64,000 nucleotides of DNA from Amia ocellicauda (GCF_036373705.1 NW_027102776.1:1-64000), one strand, 5' to 3'. Positions 21,848 through 33,947 are shown, counted from the first letter of the stretch. A program made the numbers and translations. The notes: generated by a model from the letters alone, not told the origin.

Positions 21848-22064
21848 TTTACGTCTCCTGGGTAACTTCATCGTAGCTCTTAATACTCTCTTTCTGTCTC
21901 CAGGAGATATAATTGAAGAATTGTACACGTACCCGGCTACTTTCAACATCCTTTCCTGCACTGATATTTTTCCCTCCATTTTTCTTTTTTTTTTTTTTTT
22001 TTTTGCTGGAAATTCCGTCAATACCCGCCAGCCTTTAAGAGACATCATGCAGCCAGACATCTCG

Positions 22065-22184
22065 GCTTGCGGCCACACCGTCCTGAACGCGCCCGATCTT
22101 GTCAGATCTCGGAAGCTAAACGGGGCAGGACCTGGTCAGTACATGAATGTGAGACCTCCTGGAAATACCTCGTGCTGCAAGCTT
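22065..22184 (+). rRNA. 5S rRNA copy 42, class d
   Basis: G at +16; CCTCGTG end. Confidence 0.6.
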
Positions 22185-22393
22185 TTACGTCTCCTGGGTA
22201 ACTTTATCGTAGCTCTTAATACTCTCTATCTGTCTGGAGGAGATATAATTGAAGTATTGTACACGTACCCAGCTACTGTCAACACCCTTTGCTGCACTGA
22301 TATTTTTCCATCCATTTTTTTTTTTTTTTTTTTGCTGGAAGTTCCGTCAATACCCGCCAACCTTTAAGAGACATCATGCAGCCAGGCCTCTCG

Positions 22394-22513
22394 GCTTGCG
22401 GCCACACCGTCCTGAAGACGCAAGATCTCGTCAGATCTCGGAAGAAAAACTGGGCAGGGCCTGGTCAGTAATTGGATGGGTGACCTCCTGGAAATACCAG
22501 GTGCTGAAAGCTT
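22394..22513 (+). rRNA. 5S rRNA copy 43, class g
   Basis: GCTTGCGG start, unlike the GCTTGAGG of most earlier class g copies. Confidence 0.6.
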
Positions 22514-22733
22514 TTTACATCTCCTGGGTAACTTCAGCGTAGCTCTTAATACTCTCATTCAGTCTGGAGGAGATATAATTGAAGAATTGTACATGTACCC
22601 GGCTACTTTCAACACCCTGTCCTGCACTGATATTTTTCCCTCCATTTTTCTATTTATTTATTTTTTATTTTTTGCTGGCAGTTCCGTCAATACCCGCCAG
22701 CCTTTAAGAGACATCATGCAGCCCGGCCTCTTG

Positions 22734-22853
22734 GCTTGCGGCCACACCGTCCTGAACGCGCCCGATCTCGTCAGATCTCGGAAGCTAAACGGGGCAGGAC
22801 CTGGTCAGTACTTAAATGTGAGACCTCCTGGAAATACCAGGTGCTGCCAGCTT
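22734..22853 (+). rRNA. 5S rRNA copy 44, class e
   Basis: Like copies 26 and 40 but without the triplication. Confidence 0.65.
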
Positions 22854-23069
22854 TTTACGTCTCCTGGGGAACTTCATCGTAGCTCTTAATACTCTCTTTC
22901 AGTCTGGAGAAGATATAATTGAAGAATTGTACACGTACCCGGCTACTTTCAACACCCTTTCCTGCACTGATATTTTTCCCTCCATTTTTCTATTTTTCTT
23001 TTTTTTTTTGCTGGCAGTTCCGTCAATACCCGCCAACCTTTAAGAGACATCATGCAGCCAGGCCTCTTG

Positions 23070-23189
23070 GCTTGAGGCCACACCGTCCTGAAGACGCAAG
23101 ATCTCGTCAGATATCGGAAGAAAAACTGGGCAGGGCCTGGTCAGTAATTGGATGGGTGACCTCCTGGCAATACCAGGTGCTGAAAGCTT
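23070..23189 (+). rRNA. 5S rRNA copy 45, class g
   Basis: CAGATATCGG variant shared with copy 50. Confidence 0.6.
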
Positions 23190-23409
23190 TTTACATCTCC
23201 TGGGTAACTTCAGCGTAGCTCTTAATACTCTCATTCAGTCTGGAGGAGATATAATTGAAGAATTGTACATGTACCCGGCTACTTTCAACACCCTGTCCTG
23301 CACTGATATTTTTCCCTCCATTTTTCTATTTATTTATTTTTTATTTTTTGCTGGAAGTTCCGTCAATACCCGCCAGCCTTTAAGAGACGTCATGCAGCCA
23401 GGCATCTCG

Positions 23410-23529
23410 GCTTTCGGCCACACCGTCCTGAATGCGCATGATATCGTCAGATCTCGGAAGCTAAACGGGGCAGGACCTGGTCAGTACTTGAATGTGAGAC
23501 CTCCTGGAAATACCAGGTGCTGCAAGCTT
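23410..23529 (+). rRNA. 5S rRNA copy 46, class h
   Basis: Helix I start changed by GCTTTC. Confidence 0.58.
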
Positions 23530-23747
23530 TTACGTCTCCTGGGTAACTTTATCGTAGCTCTTAATACTCTCTTTCAGTCTGCAGGAGATATAATTGAAGA
23601 ATTGTACACGTACCCGGCTACTTTCAACACCCTTCCTGCACTGATATTTTTCCCTCCATTTTTCTATTTTTGTTTTTTTTTCTTTTTGCTGGAAGTTCCG
23701 TCAATACCCGCCAACCTTTAAGAGACATCATGCAGCCTGGCCTTTCG

Positions 23748-23867
23748 GCTTGTGGCCACACCGTACTGAATGCACCCGATCTCGTCAGATCTCGGAAGCT
23801 AAACGGGGCAGGGCCTGGTCAGTACTTGGATGGGAGACCTCCTGGAAATACCTGGTGCTGCAAGCTT
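23748..23867 (+). rRNA. 5S rRNA copy 47, class a
   Basis: CCGTACTGAATGCACCC; CCTGGTG. Confidence 0.72.
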
Positions 23868-24081
23868 TTACGTCTCCTGGGTAACTTCATCGTAGCTCTT
23901 AATACTCTCTTTCTGTCTACAGGAGATATAATTGAAGAATTGTACACGTACTAGGCTACTTTCAACACCCTTTGCTGCACTGATATTTTTCCCTCCATTT
24001 TTCTTTTTATTTTATTTTTTTGCTGGAAGTTCCGTCAATACCCGCCAGCCTTAAAGAGACATCATGCAGCCGGGCCTCTCG

Positions 24082-24201
24082 GCTTTCGGCCACACCGTCC
24101 TGAACGCGCATGATATCGTCAGATCTCGGAAGCTTAACGGGGCAGGACCTGGTCAGTACTTGAATGTGAGACCTCCTGGAAATACCAGGTGCTGCAAGCT
24201 T
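24082..24201 (+). rRNA. 5S rRNA copy 48, class h
   Basis: AAGCTTAACGGGG makes a second HindIII site inside the A box. Confidence 0.58.
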
Positions 24202-24419
24202 TTACGTCTCCTGGGTAACTTTATCGTAGCTCCTAATACTCTCTTTCAGTCTGCAGGAGATATAATTGAAGAATTGTACACGTACCCGGCTACTTTCAAC
24301 ACCCTTTCCTGCACTGATATTTTTCTCTCCATTTTTCTATTTTTTTTTTTTTTTTTTTTGCTGGAAGTTCCGTCAATACCCGCCAACCTTTAGGAGACAT
24401 CATGCAGCCAGGCCTTTCG

Positions 24420-24539
24420 GCTTGTGGCCACACCGTCCTGAATGCGCCTGATCTCGTCAGATCTCGGAAGCTAAACGGGGCAGGGCCTGGTCAGTACTTG
24501 GATGGGAGACCTCCTAGAAATACCAGGTGCTGCAAGCTT
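24420..24539 (+). rRNA. 5S rRNA copy 49, class a
   Basis: GCGCCTGATC; otherwise consensus. Confidence 0.82.
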
Positions 24540-24755
24540 TTTACGTCTCCTGGGTAACTTCATCGTAGCTCTTAATACTCTCTTTCTGTCTCCAGGAGAT
24601 ATAATTGAAGAATTGTACACGTACCCGGCTACTTTCAACACCCTTTCCTGCACTGATATTTTTCCCTCCATTTTTCTATTTTTCTTTTTTTTTTTGCTGG
24701 CAGTTCCGTCAATACCCGCCAACCTTTAAGAGACATCATGCAGCCAGGCATCTTG

Positions 24756-24875
24756 GCTTGAGGCCACACCGTCCTGAAGACGCAAGATCTCGTCAGATAT
24801 CGGAAGAAAAACTGGGCAGGGCCTGGTCAGTAATTTGATGGGTGACCTCCTGGAAATACCAGGTGCTGAAAGCTT
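24756..24875 (+). rRNA. 5S rRNA copy 50, class g
   Basis: CAGTAATTTGATGGG. Confidence 0.58.
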
Positions 24876-25095
24876 TTTACATCTCCTGGGTAACTTCAGC
24901 GTAGCTCTTAATACTCTCATTCAGTCTGGAGGAGATATAATTGAAGAATTGTACATGTACCCGGCTACTTTCAACACCCTGTCCTGCACTGATATTTTTC
25001 CCTCCATTTTTCTATTTATTTATTTTTTATTTTTTGCTGGAAGTTCCGTCAATACCCGCCAGCCTTTAAGAGACGTCATGCAGCCAGGCATCTCG

Positions 25096-25214
25096 GCTTG
25101 CGGCCACACCTTCCTGAACGCGCCCGATCTCGTCAGATCTCGGAAGCTAACGGGGCAGGGCCTGGTCAGTACTTGGATGGGAGACCTCCTAGAAATACCA
25201 GGTGCTGCAAGCTT
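25096..25214 (+). rRNA. 5S rRNA copy 51, class a, 119 nt
   Basis: One A missing in the A box (GCTAACGGGG); CCTTCC at +15. Confidence 0.7.
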
Positions 25215-25429
25215 TTTACGTCTCCTGGGTAACTTCATCATAGCTCTTAATACTCTCTTTCAGTCTGTAGGAGATATTATTGAAGAATTGTACACGTACC
25301 CGGCTACTTTCAAAACCCTTTGCTGCACTGATATTTTTCCCTCCATTTTTCTTTTTTCTTTTTTTTTTTGCTGGAAGTTCCGTCAATACCCGCCAGCCTT
25401 AAAGAGACATCATGCAGCTGGGCCTCTCG

Positions 25430-25549
25430 GCTTTCGGCCACACCGTCCTGAATGCGCATGATATCGTCAGATCTCGGAAGCTAAACGGGGCAGGACCTGG
25501 TCAGTACTTGAATGTGAGACCTCCTGGAAATACCAGGTGCTGCAAGCTT
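25430..25549 (+). rRNA. 5S rRNA copy 52, class h
   Basis: Preceded by GCAGCTGGGCC and TTAAA in the TATA-like position. Confidence 0.58.
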
Positions 25550-25767
25550 TTACGTCTCCTGGGTAACTTTATCGTAGCTCTTAATACTCTCTTTCAGTCT
25601 GCAGGAGATATAATTGAAGAATTGTACACGTACCCGGCTACTTTCAACACCCTTCCTGCACTGATATTTTTCCCTCCATTTTTCTATTTTTGTTTTTTTT
25701 TCTTTTTGCTGGAAGTTCCGTCAATACCCGCCAACCTTTAAGAGACATCATGCAGCCTGGCCTTTCG

Positions 25768-25887
25768 GCTTGTGGCCACACCGTACTGAATGCACCCGAT
25801 CTCGTCAGATCTCGGAAGCTAAACGGGGCAGGGCCTGGTCAGTACTTGGATGGGAGACCTCCTAGAAATACCAGGTGCTACAAGCTT
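25768..25887 (+). rRNA. 5S rRNA copy 53, class a
   Basis: Start as copy 47; GTGCTACAAGC end. Confidence 0.74.
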
Positions 25888-26096
25888 TTTACGTCTCCTG
25901 GGTAACTTCATCGTAGCTCTTAATACTCTCTTTCTGTCTCCAGGAGATATAATTGAAGAATTGTACACGTACCCGGCTACTTTCAACACCCTTTGCTGCA
26001 CTGGTATATTTCCCTCTATTTTTCTTTTTTTTTTTTGCTGGCAGTTCCGTCAATACCCGCCAGCCTTTAAGAGACATCATGCAGCCAGGCATCTTG

Positions 26097-26216
26097 GCTT
26101 GCGGCCACACCATCCTGAACTCGCCCGATCTCGTCAGATCTTGGAAGCTAAACGGGGCAGGACCTGGTCGGTACATGAATGTGAGACCTCCTGGAAATAC
26201 CTGGTGCTGCAAGCTT
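26097..26216 (+). rRNA. 5S rRNA copy 54, class d
   Basis: GAACTCGCCC, GATCTTGG. Confidence 0.6.
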
Positions 26217-26433
26217 TTACGTCTCCTGGGTAACTTTATCGTAGCTCTTAATACTCTCTTTCAGTCTGCAGGAGATATAAATGAAGAATTGTACACGTAC
26301 CTGGCTACTTTCAACACCCTTTCCTGCACTGATATTTTTCCCTCCATTTTTCTATTTTTTTTTTTTTTTTTTTGCTGGAAATTCCGTCAATACCCGCCAG
26401 CCTTTAAGAGACTTCATGCAGCCAGGCATCTCG

Positions 26434-26553
26434 GCTTGCGGCCACACCGTCCTGAACGCGCCCGATCTCGTCAGATCTCGGAAGCTAAACGGGGCAGGAC
26501 CTGGTCAGTACATGAATGTGAGACCTCCTGGAAATACCTGGTGCTGCAAGCTT
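26434..26553 (+). rRNA. 5S rRNA copy 55, class d
   Basis: G at +16 and a consensus 5-prime half. Confidence 0.62.
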
Positions 26554-26768
26554 TTACGTCTCCTGGGTAACTTTATCGTAGCTCTTAATACTCTCTATCT
26601 GTCTGGAGGAGATATAATTGAAGTATTGTACACGTACCCAGCTACTGTCAACACCATTTGCTGCACTGATATTTTTCCATCCATTTTTCTTTTTTTTTTT
26701 TTTTTTTTGCTGGAAATTCCGTCAATACCCGCCAACCTTTAAGAGACATCATGCAGCCAGGCCTTTCG

Positions 26769-26888
26769 GCTTGTGGCCACACCGTCCTGAATGCGCCCGA
26801 TCTCGTCAGATCTCGGAAGCTAAACGGGGCAGGGCCTGGTCAGTACTTGGATGGGAGACCTCCTAGAAATACCAGGTGCTGCAAGCTT
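26769..26888 (+). rRNA. 5S rRNA copy 56, class a
   Basis: GCTTGTGG start, otherwise consensus. Confidence 0.84.
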
Positions 26889-27097
26889 TTTACGTCTTCT
26901 GGGTAACTTCATCGTAGCTCTTAATACTCTCTTTCTGTTTCCAGGAGATATAATTGAAGAATTGTACACGTACCCGGCTACTTTCAACACCCTTTGCTGC
27001 ACTGGTATATTTCCCTGTATTTTTCTTTTTTTTTTTTGCTGGCAGTTCCGTCAATACCCGCCAGCCTTTAAGAGACATCATGCAGCCAGGCATCTCG

Positions 27098-27217
27098 GTT
27101 TGCGGCCACACCATCCTGAACGCGCCCTATCTCGTCAGATCTCGGAAGCTAAACGGGGCAGGACCTGGTCAGTACATGAAAGTGAGACCTCCTGGAAATA
27201 CCTAGTTCTGCAAGCTT
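27098..27217 (+). rRNA. 5S rRNA copy 57, class d
   Basis: GTTTGCGG start, GCCCTATCTC, CCTAGTTCTG; probable pseudogene. Confidence 0.55.
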
Positions 27218-27440
27218 TTACGTCTCCTGGGTAACTTTATCGTAGGTCTTAATACTCTCTCTCTGTCTGGAGGAGATATAATTGAAGTACTGTACACGTA
27301 TCCAGCTACTGTCAACACCCTTTGCTGCACTGATATTTTTCCATCCATTTTTCTTTTTTCTTTTTTTTTTTTTTTTTTTTGCTGGAAGTTCCGTCAATAC
27401 CCGCCAACCTTTAAGAGACATCATGCAGCCAGGCCTTTCG

Positions 27441-27560
27441 GCTTGTGGCCACACCGTCCTGAATGCGCCCGATCTCGTCAGATCTCGGAAGCTAAACGGG
27501 GCAGGGCCTGGTCAGTACTTGGATGGGAGACCTCCTAGAAATACCAGGTGCTGCAAGCTT
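27441..27560 (+). rRNA. 5S rRNA copy 58, class a
   Basis: As copy 56. Confidence 0.84.
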
Positions 27561-27768
27561 TTTACGTCTCCTGGGTAACTTCATCGTAGCTCTTAATACT
27601 CTCTTTCTGTCTCCAGGAGATATAATTGAAGAATTGTACACGTATCCGGCTACTTTCAACACTCTTTGCTGCACTGGTATATTTCCCTCTATTTTTCTTT
27701 TTTTTTTTGCTGGCAGTTCCGTCAATACCCACCAGCCTTTAAGAGACATCATGCAGCCAGGCATCTCG

Positions 27769-27888
27769 GCTTGCGGCCACACCATCCTGAACGCGCCCGA
27801 TCTCGTCAGATCTCGGAAGCTAAACGCGGCAGGACCTGGTCAGTACATGAAAGTGAGACCTCCTGGAAATACCTAGTGCTGCAAGCTT
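27769..27888 (+). rRNA. 5S rRNA copy 59, class d
   Basis: AAACGCGGCAGG A box. Confidence 0.58.
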
Positions 27889-28102
27889 TTACGTCTCCTG
27901 GGTAACTTTATCGTAGCTCTTAATACTCTCTCTCTGTCTGGAGGAGATATTATTGAAGAATTGTACACGTACCCGGCTACTTTCAAAACCCTTTGCTGCA
28001 CTGATATTTTTCCCTCCATTTTTCTTTTTTCTTTTTTTTTTTGCTGGAAGTTCCGTCAATACCCGCCAGCCTTAAAGAGACATCATGCAGCTGGGCCTCT
28101 CG

Positions 28103-28222
28103 GCTTTCGGCCACACCGTCCTGAATGCGCATGATATCGTCAGATTTCGGAAGCTAAACGGGGCAGGACCTGGTCAGTACATGAATGTGAGACCTCCTGG
28201 AAATACCTGGTGCTGCAAGCTT
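28103..28222 (+). rRNA. 5S rRNA copy 60, mosaic h/d
   Basis: Class h 5-prime half (GCATGATATCG), class d 3-prime half (ACATGAATGTGAG). Confidence 0.55.
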
Positions 28223-28437
28223 TTACGTCTCCTGGGTAACTTTATCGTAGCTCTTAATACTCTCTATCTGTCTGGAGGAGATATAATTGAAGTATTGTAC
28301 ACGTACCCAGCTACTGTCAACACCATTTGCTGCACTGATATTTTTCCATCCATTTTTCTTTTTTTTTTTTTTTTCTTGCTGGAAGTTCCGTCAATACCCG
28401 CCAACCTTTAAGAGACATCATGCAGCCAGGCCTTTCG

Positions 28438-28557
28438 GCTTGTGGCCACACCGTCCTGAATGCGCCCGATCTCGTCAGATCTCGGAAGCTAAACGGGGCA
28501 GGGCCTGGTCAGTACTTGGATGGGAGACCTCCTAGAAATACCAGGTGCTGCAAGCTT
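28438..28557 (+). rRNA. 5S rRNA copy 61, class a
   Basis: As copy 56. Confidence 0.84.
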
Positions 28558-28767
28558 TTTACGTCTCCTGGGTAACTTCATCGTAGCTCTTAATACTCTC
28601 TTTCTGTCTCCAGGAGATATAATTGAAGAATTGTACACGTACCCGGCTACTTTCAACACCCTTTGCTGCACTGGTATATTTCCCTCTATTTTTCTTTTTT
28701 TTTTTTTGCTGGCAGTTCCGTCAATACCCGCCAGCCTTTAAGAGACATCATGCAGTCAGGCATCTCG

Positions 28768-28887
28768 GCTTGCGGCCGCACCATCCTGAACGCGCCCTAT
28801 CTCGTCAGATCTCGGAAGCTAAACGGGGCAGGACCTGGTCAGTACTTGAAAGTGAGACCTCCTGGAAATACCTAGTTCTGCAAGCTT
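28768..28887 (+). rRNA. 5S rRNA copy 62, class c/d
   Basis: ACTTGAAAGTGAG, GCCGCACC, GCCCTATCTC. Confidence 0.55.
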
Positions 28888-29110
28888 TTACGTCTCCTGG
28901 GTAACTTTATCGTAGCTCTTAATACTCTCTCTCTGTCTGGAGGAGATATAATTGAAGTACTGTACACGTATCCAGCTACTGTCAACACCCTTTGCTGCAC
29001 TGATATTTTTCCATCCATTTTTCTTTTTTCTTTTTTTCTTTTTTTTTTTTGCTGGAAGTTCCGTCAATACCCGCCAACCTTTAAGAGACATCATGCAGCC
29101 AGGCCTTTCG

Positions 29111-29230
29111 GCTTGTGGCCACACCGTCCTGAATGCGCCCGATCTCGTCAGATCTCGGAAGCTAAACGGGGCAGGGCCTGGTCAGTACTTGGATGGGAGA
29201 CCTCCTAGAAATACCAGGTGCTGCAAGCTT
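29111..29230 (+). rRNA. 5S rRNA copy 63, class a
   Basis: As copy 56. Confidence 0.84.
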
Positions 29231-29445
29231 TTTACGTCTCCTGGGTAACTTCATCGTAGCTCTTAATACTCTCTTTCTGTCTCCAGGAGATATAATTGAA
29301 GAATTGTACACGTACCCGGCTACTTTCAACACCCTTTGCTGCACTGATATTTCTCCCTCCATTTTTCTTTTTTTTTTTTTTTTTTTGCTGGAAGTTCCGT
29401 CAATACCCACCAGCCTAAAGAGACATCATGCAGCCGGGCCTCTTG

Positions 29446-29565
29446 GCTTTCGGCCACACCGTCCTGAACGCGCCTGATATCGTCAGATCTCGGAAGGTAA
29501 AAGGGGCAGGGCCTGGTCAGTACTTGGATGGGTGACCTCCTGGAAATGCCAGGTGCTGCAAGCTT
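29446..29565 (+). rRNA. 5S rRNA copy 64, class j
   Basis: GCTTTCGG start, GGAAATGCCAGG; CTAAA in the TATA-like position. Confidence 0.6.
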
Positions 29566-29789
29566 TTTACGTCTCCTGGGTAACTTCATCGTAGCTCTTA
29601 ATACTCTCTTTCTGTCTGGAGGAGATATAATTGAAGAATTGTACACGTACCCGGCTACTTTCAAAACCCATTACTGCACTGATATTTTTCCCTCCATTTT
29701 TCTTTTTCTTTTTTTTCTTTTTTTTTTTTGCTGGAAGTTCCGTCAATACCCGCCAACCTTTAAGAGACATCATGCAGCCAGGCCTTTCG

Positions 29790-29909
29790 GCTTGTGGCCA
29801 CACCGTCCTGAATGCGCCCGATCTTGTCAGATCTCGGAAGCTAAACGGGGCAGGGCCTGGTCAGTACTTGGATGGGAGACCTCCTAGAAATACCAGGTGC
29901 TGCAAGCTT
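29790..29909 (+). rRNA. 5S rRNA copy 65, class a
   Basis: GATCTTGTC; otherwise consensus. Confidence 0.82.
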
Positions 29910-30124
29910 TTTACGTCTCCTGGGTAACTTCATCGTAGCTCTTAATACTCTCTTTCAGTCTCCAGGAGATATAATTGAAGAATTGTACACGTACCCGGCT
30001 ACTTTCAACACCCTTTGCTGCACTGATATTTCTCCCTCCATTTTTCTTTTTTTTTTTTTTTTTTTGCTGGAAGTTCCGTCAATACCCACCAGCCTAAAGA
30101 GACATCATGCAGCCGGGCCTCTTG

Positions 30125-30244
30125 GCTTTCGGCCACACCGTCCTGAACGCGCCCGATATCGTCAGATCTCGGAAGGTAAAAGGGGCAGGGCCTGGTCAGT
30201 ACTTGGATGGGTGACCTCCTGGAAATGCCAGGTGCTGCAAGCTT
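30125..30244 (+). rRNA. 5S rRNA copy 66, class j
   Basis: Duplicate of copy 64. Confidence 0.6.
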
Positions 30245-30468
30245 TTTACGTCTCCTGGGTAACTTCATCGTAGCTCTTAATACTCTCTTTCTGTCTGGAG
30301 GAGATATAATTGAAGAATTGTACACGTACCCGGCTACTTTCAAAACCCATTACTGCACTGATATTTTTCCCTCCATTTTTCTTTTTCTTTTTTTTTTTTT
30401 TTTTTTTTGCTGGAAGTTCCGTCAATACCCGCCAACCTTTAAGAGACATCATGCAGCCAGGCCTCTCT

Positions 30469-30588
30469 GCTTGCGGCCACACCGTCCTGAATTCGCCCGA
30501 TCTCGTCAGATCTCGGAAGCTAAATGGGGCAGGGCCTGGTCAGTACTTGGATGGGAGACCTCCTAGAAATACCAGGTGCTGCAAGCCT
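30469..30588 (+). rRNA. 5S rRNA copy 67, class a
   Basis: GAATTCGCCC and AAATGGGG; AAGCCTTTT end. Confidence 0.8.
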
Positions 30589-30802
30589 TTTACGTCTCCT
30601 GGGTAACTTCATCGTAGCTCTTAATACTCTCTTTCTGTGTCCAGGAGATATAATTGAAGAATTGTACACGTACTAGGCTACTTTCAACACCCTTTGCTGC
30701 ACTGATATTTTCCCTCCATTTTTCTTTTTATTTTATTTTTTTGCTGGAAGTTCCGTCAATATCCGCCAGCCTTTAAGAGACATCATGCAGCCAGGCCTCT
30801 TG

Positions 30803-30922
30803 GCTTGTAGTCACACCGTCCTGAACGCGCCCGATCATATCAGATTTCGGAAGCTAAACGGGGCAGGGCCTGGTCAGTACTTGGATGTGTGACCTCCTGG
30901 AAATACCAGGTGCTGCAAGCTT
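30803..30922 (+). rRNA. 5S rRNA copy 68, class f
   Basis: First of the class f copies with AAACGGGG and a TACTAGGCTAC spacer upstream. Confidence 0.62.
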
Positions 30923-31131
30923 TTTACGTCTCCTAGGTAACTTCATCGTAGCTCTTAAAACTCTCTTTCTGTCTCCAGGAGATATAATTGAAGAATTGTA
31001 CACGTACCCGGCTACTTTCAACACCCTTTGCTGCACTGGTATATTTCCCTCTATTTTTCTTTTTTTTTTTTGCTGGCAGTTCCGTCAATACCCGCCAACC
31101 TTTAAGAGACATCATGCAGCCAGGCATCTCG

Positions 31132-31251
31132 GCTTGCGGCCACACCATCCTGAACGCGCCCGATCTCGTCAGATCTCGGAAGCTAAATGGGGCAGGGCCT
31201 GGTCAGTACTTGGATGGGAGACCTCCTAGAAATACCAGGTGCTGCAAGCTT
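31132..31251 (+). rRNA. 5S rRNA copy 69, class a
   Basis: A at +16; AAATGGGG. Confidence 0.78.
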
Positions 31252-31458
31252 TTACGTCTCCTGGGTAACTTTATCGTAGCTCTTAATACTCTCTATCTGT
31301 CTGGAGGAGATATAATTGAAGTACTGTACACGTACCCAGCTACTGTCAACATCCTTTGCTGCACTGATATTTTTCCATCCATTTTTCTTTTTTTTTTTGC
31401 TGGCAGTTCCGTCAATACCCGCCAGCCTTAAAGAGACATCATGCAGCTGGGCCTCTCG

Positions 31459-31578
31459 GCTTTCGGCCACACCGTCCTGAATGCGCATGATATCGTCAGA
31501 TCTCGGAAGCTAAACGGGGCAGGACCTGGTCAGTACTTGAATGTGAGACCTCCTGGAAATACCAGGTGCTGCAAGCTT
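31459..31578 (+). rRNA. 5S rRNA copy 70, class h
   Basis: As copy 52. Confidence 0.58.
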
Positions 31579-31797
31579 TTACGTCTCCTGGGTAACTTTA
31601 TCGTAGCTCTTAATATTCTCTTTCAGTCTGCAGGAGATATAATTGAAGAATTGTACACGTACCCGGCTACTTTCAACACCCTTTCCTGCAGTGATATTTT
31701 TCCCTCCATTTTTCTATTTTTTTTTTTTTTTCTTTTTGCTGGAAGTTCCGTCAATACCCGCCAACCTTTAAGAGACATCATGCAGCCAGGCCTTTCG

Positions 31798-31917
31798 GCT
31801 TGTGGCCACACCGTCCTGAATGCGCCCGATCTCGTCAGATCTCGGAAGCTAAACGGGGCAGGGCCTGGTCAGTACTTGGATGGGAGACCTCCTAGAAATA
31901 CCAGGTGCTGCAAGCTT
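31798..31917 (+). rRNA. 5S rRNA copy 71, class a
   Basis: As copy 56. Confidence 0.84.
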
Positions 31918-32127
31918 TTTACGTCTCCTGGGTAACTTCATCGTAGCTCTTAATACTCTCTTTCTGTCTCCAGGAGATATAATTGAAGAATTGTACACGT
32001 ACCCGGCTACTTTCAACACCCTTTGCTGCACTGGTATATTTCCCTCTATTTTTCTTTTTTTTTTTTTGCTGGCAGTTCCGTCAATACCCGCCAACCTTTA
32101 AGAGACATCATGCAGCCAGGCCTTTCG

Positions 32128-32247
32128 GCTTGTGGCCACACCGTCCTGAATGCGCCTGATCTCGTCAGATCTCGGAAGCTAAACGGGGCAGGGCCTGGTC
32201 AGTACTTGGATGGGAGACCTCCTAGAAATACCAGGTGCTGCAAGCTG
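32128..32247 (+). rRNA. 5S rRNA copy 72, class a
   Basis: AAGCTGTTT breaks the T-run terminator. Confidence 0.76.
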
Positions 32248-32471
32248 TTTACGTCTCCTGGGTAACTTCATCGTAGCTCTTAATACTCTCTCTCTGTCTG
32301 GAGGAGATATAATTGAAGTATTGTACACGTATCCAGCTACTGTCAACACCCTTTGCTGCCCTGATATTTTTCCATCCATTTTTCTTTTTTCTTTTTTTAT
32401 ATTTTTTTTTTGCTGGAAGTTCCGTCAATACCCGCCAACCTTTAAGAGACATCATGCAGCCAGGCCTTTCG

Positions 32472-32591
32472 GCTTGTGGCCACACCGTCCTGAATGCGTC
32501 TGATCTCGTCAGATCTCGGAAGCTAAACGGGGCAGGGCCTGGTCAGTACTTGGATGGGAGACCTCCTAGAAATACCAGGTGCTGCAAGCTT
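32472..32591 (+). rRNA. 5S rRNA copy 73, class a
   Basis: GCGTCTGATC variant. Confidence 0.8.
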
Positions 32592-32815
32592 TTTACGTCT
32601 CCTGGGTAACTTCATCGTAGCTCTTAATACTCTCTCTCTGTCTGGAGGAGATATAATTGAAGTATTGTACACGTATCCAGCTACTGTCAACACCCTTTGC
32701 TGCACTGATATTTTTCCATCCATTTTTCTTTTTTCTTTTTTTATATTTTTTTTTTGCTGGAAGTTCCGTCAATACCCGCCAACCTTTAAGAGACATCATG
32801 CAGCCAGGCATCTCG

Positions 32816-32935
32816 GCTTGCGGCCACACCATCCTGAAGACGCAAGATCTCGTCAGATCTCGGAAGAAAAACTGGGCAGGGCCTGGTCAGTAATTGGATG
32901 GGTGACCTCCTGGAAATACCAGGTGCTGAAAGCTT
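32816..32935 (+). rRNA. 5S rRNA copy 74, class g (HOR block 1)
   Basis: GAAGACGC form; later HOR blocks have GAATACGC. Confidence 0.6.
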
Positions 32936-33155
32936 TTTACATCTCCTGGGTAACTTCAGCGTAGCTCTTAATACTCTCATTCAGTCTGGAGGAGATATAA
33001 TTGAAGAATTGTACATGTACCCGGCTACTTTCAACACCCTGTCCTGCACTGATATTTTTCCCTCCATTTTTCTATTTATTTATTTTTTATTTTTTGCTGG
33101 AAGTTCTGTCAATACCCGCCAGCCTTTAAGAGACATCATGCAGCCCGGCCTCTTG

Positions 33156-33275
33156 GCTTGTGGCCACACCGTCCTGAACACGCCCGATCTCGTCAGATCT
33201 CGGAAGCTAAACGGGGCAGGGCCTCGTCAGTACTTGGATGGGTGACCTCCTGGAAATACCAGGTGCTGCAAGCTT
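33156..33275 (+). rRNA. 5S rRNA copy 75, class b (HOR 1)
   Basis: GAACACGCCC; CCTCGTCAG mismatches helix V. Confidence 0.65.
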
Positions 33276-33484
33276 TTTACGTCTCCTGGGTAACTTCATC
33301 GTAGCTCTTAATACTCTCTTTCTGACTCCAGGAGATATAATTGAAGAATTGTACACGTACCCGGCTACTTTCAACACCCTTTGCTGCACTGGTATATTTC
33401 CCTCTATTTTTCATTTTTTTTTTTGCTGGCAGTTCCGTCAATACCCGCCAGCCTTTAAGAGACATCATGCAGCCAGGCATCTCG

Positions 33485-33604
33485 GCTTGCGGCCACACCA
33501 TCCTGAACGCGCCCGATCTCGTCAGATCTCGGAAGCTAAACGGGGCAGGACCTGGTCAGTACATGAAAGTGAGACCTCCTGGAAATACCTAGTTCTGCAA
33601 GCTT
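33485..33604 (+). rRNA. 5S rRNA copy 76, class d (HOR 1)
   Basis: ACATGAAAGTGAG and CCTAGTTCTG. Confidence 0.58.
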
Positions 33605-33827
33605 TTACGTCTCCTGGGTAACTTTATCGTAGCTCTTAATACTCTCTCTCTGTCTGGAGGAGATATAATTGAAGTATTGCACACGTATCCAGCTACTGTC
33701 AACACCCTTTGCTGCACTGATATTTTTCCATCCATTTTTCTTTTTTCTATTTTTTTTTTTTTTTTTTGCTGGAAGTTCCGTCAATACCCGCCAACCTTTA
33801 AGAGACATCATGCAGCCAGGCCTTTCG

Positions 33828-33947
33828 GCTTGTGGCCACACCGTCCTGAATGCGCCCGATCTCGTCAGATCTCGGAAGCTAAACGGGGCAGGGCCTCGTC
33901 AGTACTTGGATGGGTGACCTCCTGGAAATACCAGGTGCTGCAAGCTT
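33828..33947 (+). rRNA. 5S rRNA copy 77, class b (HOR 1)
   Basis: GAATGCGCCC; CCTCGTCAG. Confidence 0.65.

Larger units (their letters stand above)
23150..25890 (+). repeat. 6-unit offset duplication (2020 bp)
   Basis: Copies 46-47 and 52-53 share the class h gene, a spacer with GTTTTTTTTTCTTTTTGC and the unusual CCGTACTGAATGCACCC gene start region. Confidence 0.8.
26600..29270 (+). repeat. 5-unit offset duplication (1669-1670 bp)
   Basis: Copies 56-58 (26.6-27.6 kb) recur as copies 61-63 (28.27-29.27 kb), sharing the rare GCGCCCTATCTC and CCTAGTTCTG changes. Confidence 0.85.
29270..30600 (+). repeat. Dimer duplication (679 bp)
   Basis: Copies 64-65 and 66-67 are a two-unit tandem duplicate with the class j then class a order and the same spacer AAAACCCATTACTGCAC. 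Confidence 0.85.
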